A stretch of 64,000 nt of DNA, taken from the NCBI RefSeq assembly GCF_024347475.1, contig NZ_AP025487.1:2356001-2420000 (forward strand). The letters run 5' to 3'. Positions 61,984 through 64,000 of this stretch are shown here, one piece after another; the stretch's first letter is position 1; each line of letters begins with the position of its first letter. The DNA comes from Vibrio fortis (lineage in GTDB: Bacteria > Pseudomonadota > Gammaproteobacteria > Enterobacterales > Vibrionaceae). The notes beneath the pieces were generated by a model. The model had not been told where the DNA came from, made no database searches, and saw only the letters and a program-made list of their open reading frames with translations. Position numbers and translations under genes: made by a program.

Positions 61984-62952
61984 ATGAGCAAGATTTACGA
62001 AGATAACTCCCTTACGATCGGTAACACTCCACTGGTTCGTTTGAACAAAGTAAGTAAAGGTAATGTACTCGCTAAGGTAGAGGCTCGTAACCCAAGCTTC
62101 AGTGTTAAGTGTCGTATCGGTGCAAACATGATTTGGGAAGCTGAAAAAGCTGGCACTCTTAAGCCTGGCGTAGAGCTTGTAGAACCAACAAGTGGTAACA
62201 CAGGTGTGGCTCTTGCTTTTGTTGCGGCTGCTCGTGGTTACAAACTAACGCTAACTATGCCTGAGTCAATGAGCCTAGAGCGTCGTAAGCTGCTTAAAGC
62301 ACTAGGTGCTAACCTTGAGCTAACAGAAGCGGCTAAAGGTATGAAAGGCGCGATTGCTAAAGCAGAAGAAATTGTGGCAAGCGATCCAGAGAAATACCTA
62401 CTTCTTCAACAATTCAACAACCCTGCGAACCCAGAAATCCACGAGAAAACGACTGGCCCTGAAATCTGGGAAGCAACAGATGGTGAGATCGATGTGTTTG
62501 TAGCAGGTGTAGGTACGGGTGGTACAATTACAGGTACAAGCCGTTACATTAAAGGTGAGAAAGGCAAAGCAATTACTTCTGTAGCGGTTGAGCCAGCAGA
62601 ATCTCCAGTAATTGCACAAGCACTTGCGGGTGAAGAAATTCAACCAGCACCGCACAAAATCCAAGGTATCGGCGCAGGTTTCATCCCTGGTAACCTTGAT
62701 TTAGAGCTTGTAGACCGTGTTGAATCTGTTACTTCAGAAGAAGCAATCGAAATGGCACAACGCCTAATGGCAGAAGAAGGCATCCTAGCGGGTATCTCTT
62801 CTGGTGCAGCAGTCGTTGCAGCAAACCGTCTAGCGGAACTGCCTGAATTTGCTGGGAAAACAATTGTTACAGTTTTACCAAGCTCAGGTGAACGATACCT
62901 CAGCACAGCCCTGTTTGCCGGCATTTTTACCGACAAAGAGAACCAACAGTAA
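61984..62952 (+). CDS. cysK: Cysteine synthase A
   Basis: PLP enzyme that makes cysteine from O-acetylserine and sulfide. From ATG 61984 (after GAAGGAATATTCC) it has 322 residues. The PLP Lys is in [14 protein letters not shown] (about 42), the substrate loop is [12 protein letters not shown] (about 68-79) and the phosphate-binding loop is [14 protein letters not shown] (about 175). The longer in-frame start is not used. Confidence 0.97.
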   Translation: MSKIYEDNSLTIGNTPLVRLNKVSKGNVLAKVEARNPSFSVKCRIGANMIWEAEKAGTLKPGVELVEPTSGNTGVALAFVAAARGYKLTLTMPESMSLERRKLLKALGANLELTEAAKGMKGAIAKAEEIVASDPEKYLLLQQFNNPANPEIHEKTTGPEIWEATDGEIDVFVAGVGTGGTITGTSRYIKGEKGKAITSVAVEPAESPVIAQALAGEEIQPAPHKIQGIGAGFIPGNLDLELVDRVESVTSEEAIEMAQRLMAEEGILAGISSGAAVVAANRLAELPEFAGKTIVTVLPSSGERYLSTALFAGIFTDKENQQ

Positions 62953-62976
62953 TATGTGGTCAAATCAATATTTGGT

Positions 62977-63006
62977 CTAAAAAAGCCCCTAATTGGGGCT
63001 TTTTTG
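62977..63006 (+). terminator. Terminator of cysK
   Basis: An 11-bp stem AAAAAAGCCCC/GGGGCTTTTTT (62979-63005) with a TAATT loop and a run of T. Confidence 0.88.
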
Positions 63007-63042
63007 TTGATCCCTGCCTCACCTTTGGTAATATCACCCCTG

Positions 63043-63067
63043 TTTTATTTTTCGCTTCAAAATAAAA
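63043..63067. promoter_or_regulatory. Probable NagC/Mlc-type operator ahead of ptsHI
   Basis: TTTTATTTT-TCGCTTC-AAAATAAAA is a perfect 9-bp inverted repeat with a 7-base centre, 187 bases before ptsH. Its form is that of ROK-family operators (TTATTTT-N7-AAAATAA), and E. coli ptsHI is under Mlc control. Regulator identity is inferred. The remainder of the gap 62953-63253 shows no gene. Confidence 0.55.
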
Positions 63068-63253
63068 GAAGCAATAAACCAGATTCTGAAGGTCGTGAGT
63101 TCTCGTCAAAAGAGCACCATGGCTGGATAAAATTTTAACCAAACTGTTCAAACACGAACATGGCGTACTACACTCTGGCGCATACGCGTTAAAGAAGTTA
63201 AGCTAAACTTGGTTATAAACTTTACAAATAATAAATTAATTGGGGTATATAAA

Positions 63254-63511
63254 ATGTACGAGAAGCAAGTAGAAATCACAGCAGAAAACGGTCTTCACAC
63301 TCGTCCAGCTGCACAGTTCGTTAAAGAAGCAAAATCTTTCGACGCAGACATCACTGTGACTTCTAACGGTAAAAGCGCAAGCGCTAAAAGCCTATTCAAA
63401 CTACAAACTCTAGGCCTAGTTAAAGGTACTGTAGTTTCTATTTCTGCTGAAGGCCCACAAGCTCAGCAAGCTGTAGACCACCTAGTTGCTCTAATGGACC
63501 AACTACACTAA
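63254..63511 (+). CDS. ptsH: Phosphocarrier protein HPr
   Basis: Passes phosphate from enzyme I to the sugar-specific EII proteins, including NagE in this window. From ATG 63254 it has 85 residues, the usual length. The active His15 is in [12 protein letters not shown] and the Ser46 region is [15 protein letters not shown] longer start at 63209 is not used. ptsI follows. Confidence 0.97.
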   Translation: MYEKQVEITAENGLHTRPAAQFVKEAKSFDADITVTSNGKSASAKSLFKLQTLGLVKGTVVSISAEGPQAQQAVDHLVALMDQLH

Positions 63512-63528
63512 TTCGGTCTTCTTCTTTC

Positions 63529-63557
63529 AAAGCCATTTTGCCCCGCAAAGTGGCTTT
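63529..63557 (+). repeat. Hairpin between ptsH and ptsI
   Basis: AAAGCCATTTTGC/GCAAAGTGGCTTT, 13 pairs with one G-T, loop CCC. Few T follow, so it is more likely an attenuator or mRNA stabiliser that sets the HPr to enzyme I ratio than a full terminator. Confidence 0.6.
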
Positions 63558-63649
63558 GTTCGAAATAGAACAGAATAAGCTCGGCCAAGTGCCCAGCGGT
63601 ATAAGTCACACACTCTCCCGTTTACAGTTGACCAACTTAAGGTAAAGCT

Positions 63650-64000
63650 ATGATTTCAGGTATCCTAGCATCTCCTGGTATTGCTATCGGTAAAGCACTA
63701 CTACTTCAAGAAGATGAAATCGTTCTAAACACTAACACTATCACTGAAGACCAAGTTGAAGCAGAAGTTCAGCGTTTCTTTGACGCTCGTAACAAATCTT
63801 CAGCTCAACTAGAAATTGTTAAGCAAAAAGCGCTTGAGACTTTCGGTGAAGAAAAAGAAGCGATCTTTGAAGGTCACATCATGCTTCTTGAAGATGAAGA
63901 GCTAGAGGAAGAAATCCTAGCACTTATCAAGAACGACAAGATGCACGCAGATAACGCAATCCACACTGTTATCGAAGAGCAAGCATCTGCACTTGAGTCA
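63650..64000 (+). CDS. ptsI: PTS enzyme I (start only)
   Basis: Takes phosphate from phosphoenolpyruvate and gives it to HPr. The first 117 residues lie in the window, beginning [20 protein letters not shown], the enzyme I N-terminus. The HPr-binding helical part follows ([18 protein letters not shown]). The active-site His lies beyond the right edge. TTAAGGTAAAGCT precedes the ATG. Confidence 0.96.
   Translation, partial: MISGILASPGIAIGKALLLQEDEIVLNTNTITEDQVEAEVQRFFDARNKSSAQLEIVKQKALETFGEEKEAIFEGHIMLLEDEELEEEILALIKNDKMHADNAIHTVIEEQASALES

Overview
The window is a stretch of housekeeping chromosome from a gammaproteobacterium of the genus Vibrio. The evidence is a toxR-toxS pair divergent from htpG, a nagE / nagA-nagC GlcNAc locus, an OprD-type porin beside ligA-zipA-cysZ-cysK-ptsHI, and Fur, SeqA, RfaH and NagC proteins of Vibrio type. 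A position in or near the Splendidus clade is possible but only a guess. I see no prophage, insertion sequence, CRISPR array, integron, rRNA or tRNA gene.

Layout. 0-2 kb: feoA and a feoB cut by the left edge, behind a good Fur box. 2.3-2.5 kb: a run of hairpins ending in a plus-strand terminator with no plus-strand gene in front of it, a candidate small RNA. 2.6-6 kb: a 1128-residue membrane regulator with a sensor propeller, a degenerate kinase core and an AraC DNA-binding end. 6.2-8.7 kb: znuA divergent from znuCB across a near-perfect Zur box. 8.8-20.2 kb: the TCA block sucD-sucC-sucB-sucA-sdhB-sdhA-sdhD-sdhC on the minus strand, divergent from gltA. 20.2-28.2 kb: a 7-bp tandem repeat, a Nif3-like protein, a DUF1853 protein, pgm-seqA, ybfF, a DUF2788 protein, fldA, a DUF4442 protein, fur and a lone type IV pilin-like gene. 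28.3-38.8 kb: glnS, nagE, nagA-nagC, a Kef-type antiporter, asnB and rfaH. 39.3-47.5 kb: a POT peptide transporter, hemH, adk, htpG, toxR-toxS, a SelT/SelW/SelH-type protein and yfcE. 47.6-49.9 kb: a tight four-gene operon of two DUF1538 membrane proteins, a PII-like protein and a CBS protein. 50.2-55.7 kb: yfcH, an SDR oxidoreductase, a candidate 21-residue membrane peptide, cnoX, qmcA-nfeD, cueR and a small secreted protein. 55.8-64 kb: a chitoporin-like porin, ligA, zipA, cysZ, cysK, ptsH and the start of ptsI.

How the genes work together. Metal balance is represented by Feo and Fur (iron), Znu with its Zur box (zinc) and CueR (copper). Central carbon flow is represented by citrate synthase, 2-oxoglutarate dehydrogenase, succinyl-CoA synthetase and succinate dehydrogenase. 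Chitin-sugar use is represented by the porin, NagE, NagA, NagC and the HPr/EI phosphate donors. Inverted repeats of NagC/Mlc type lie in the nagE-nagA gap and again in front of ptsHI, suggesting shared control. The least understood parts are the propeller-AraC regulator, the hairpin transcript beside feoA, the DUF1538/PII/CBS operon and two very small membrane or secreted proteins.
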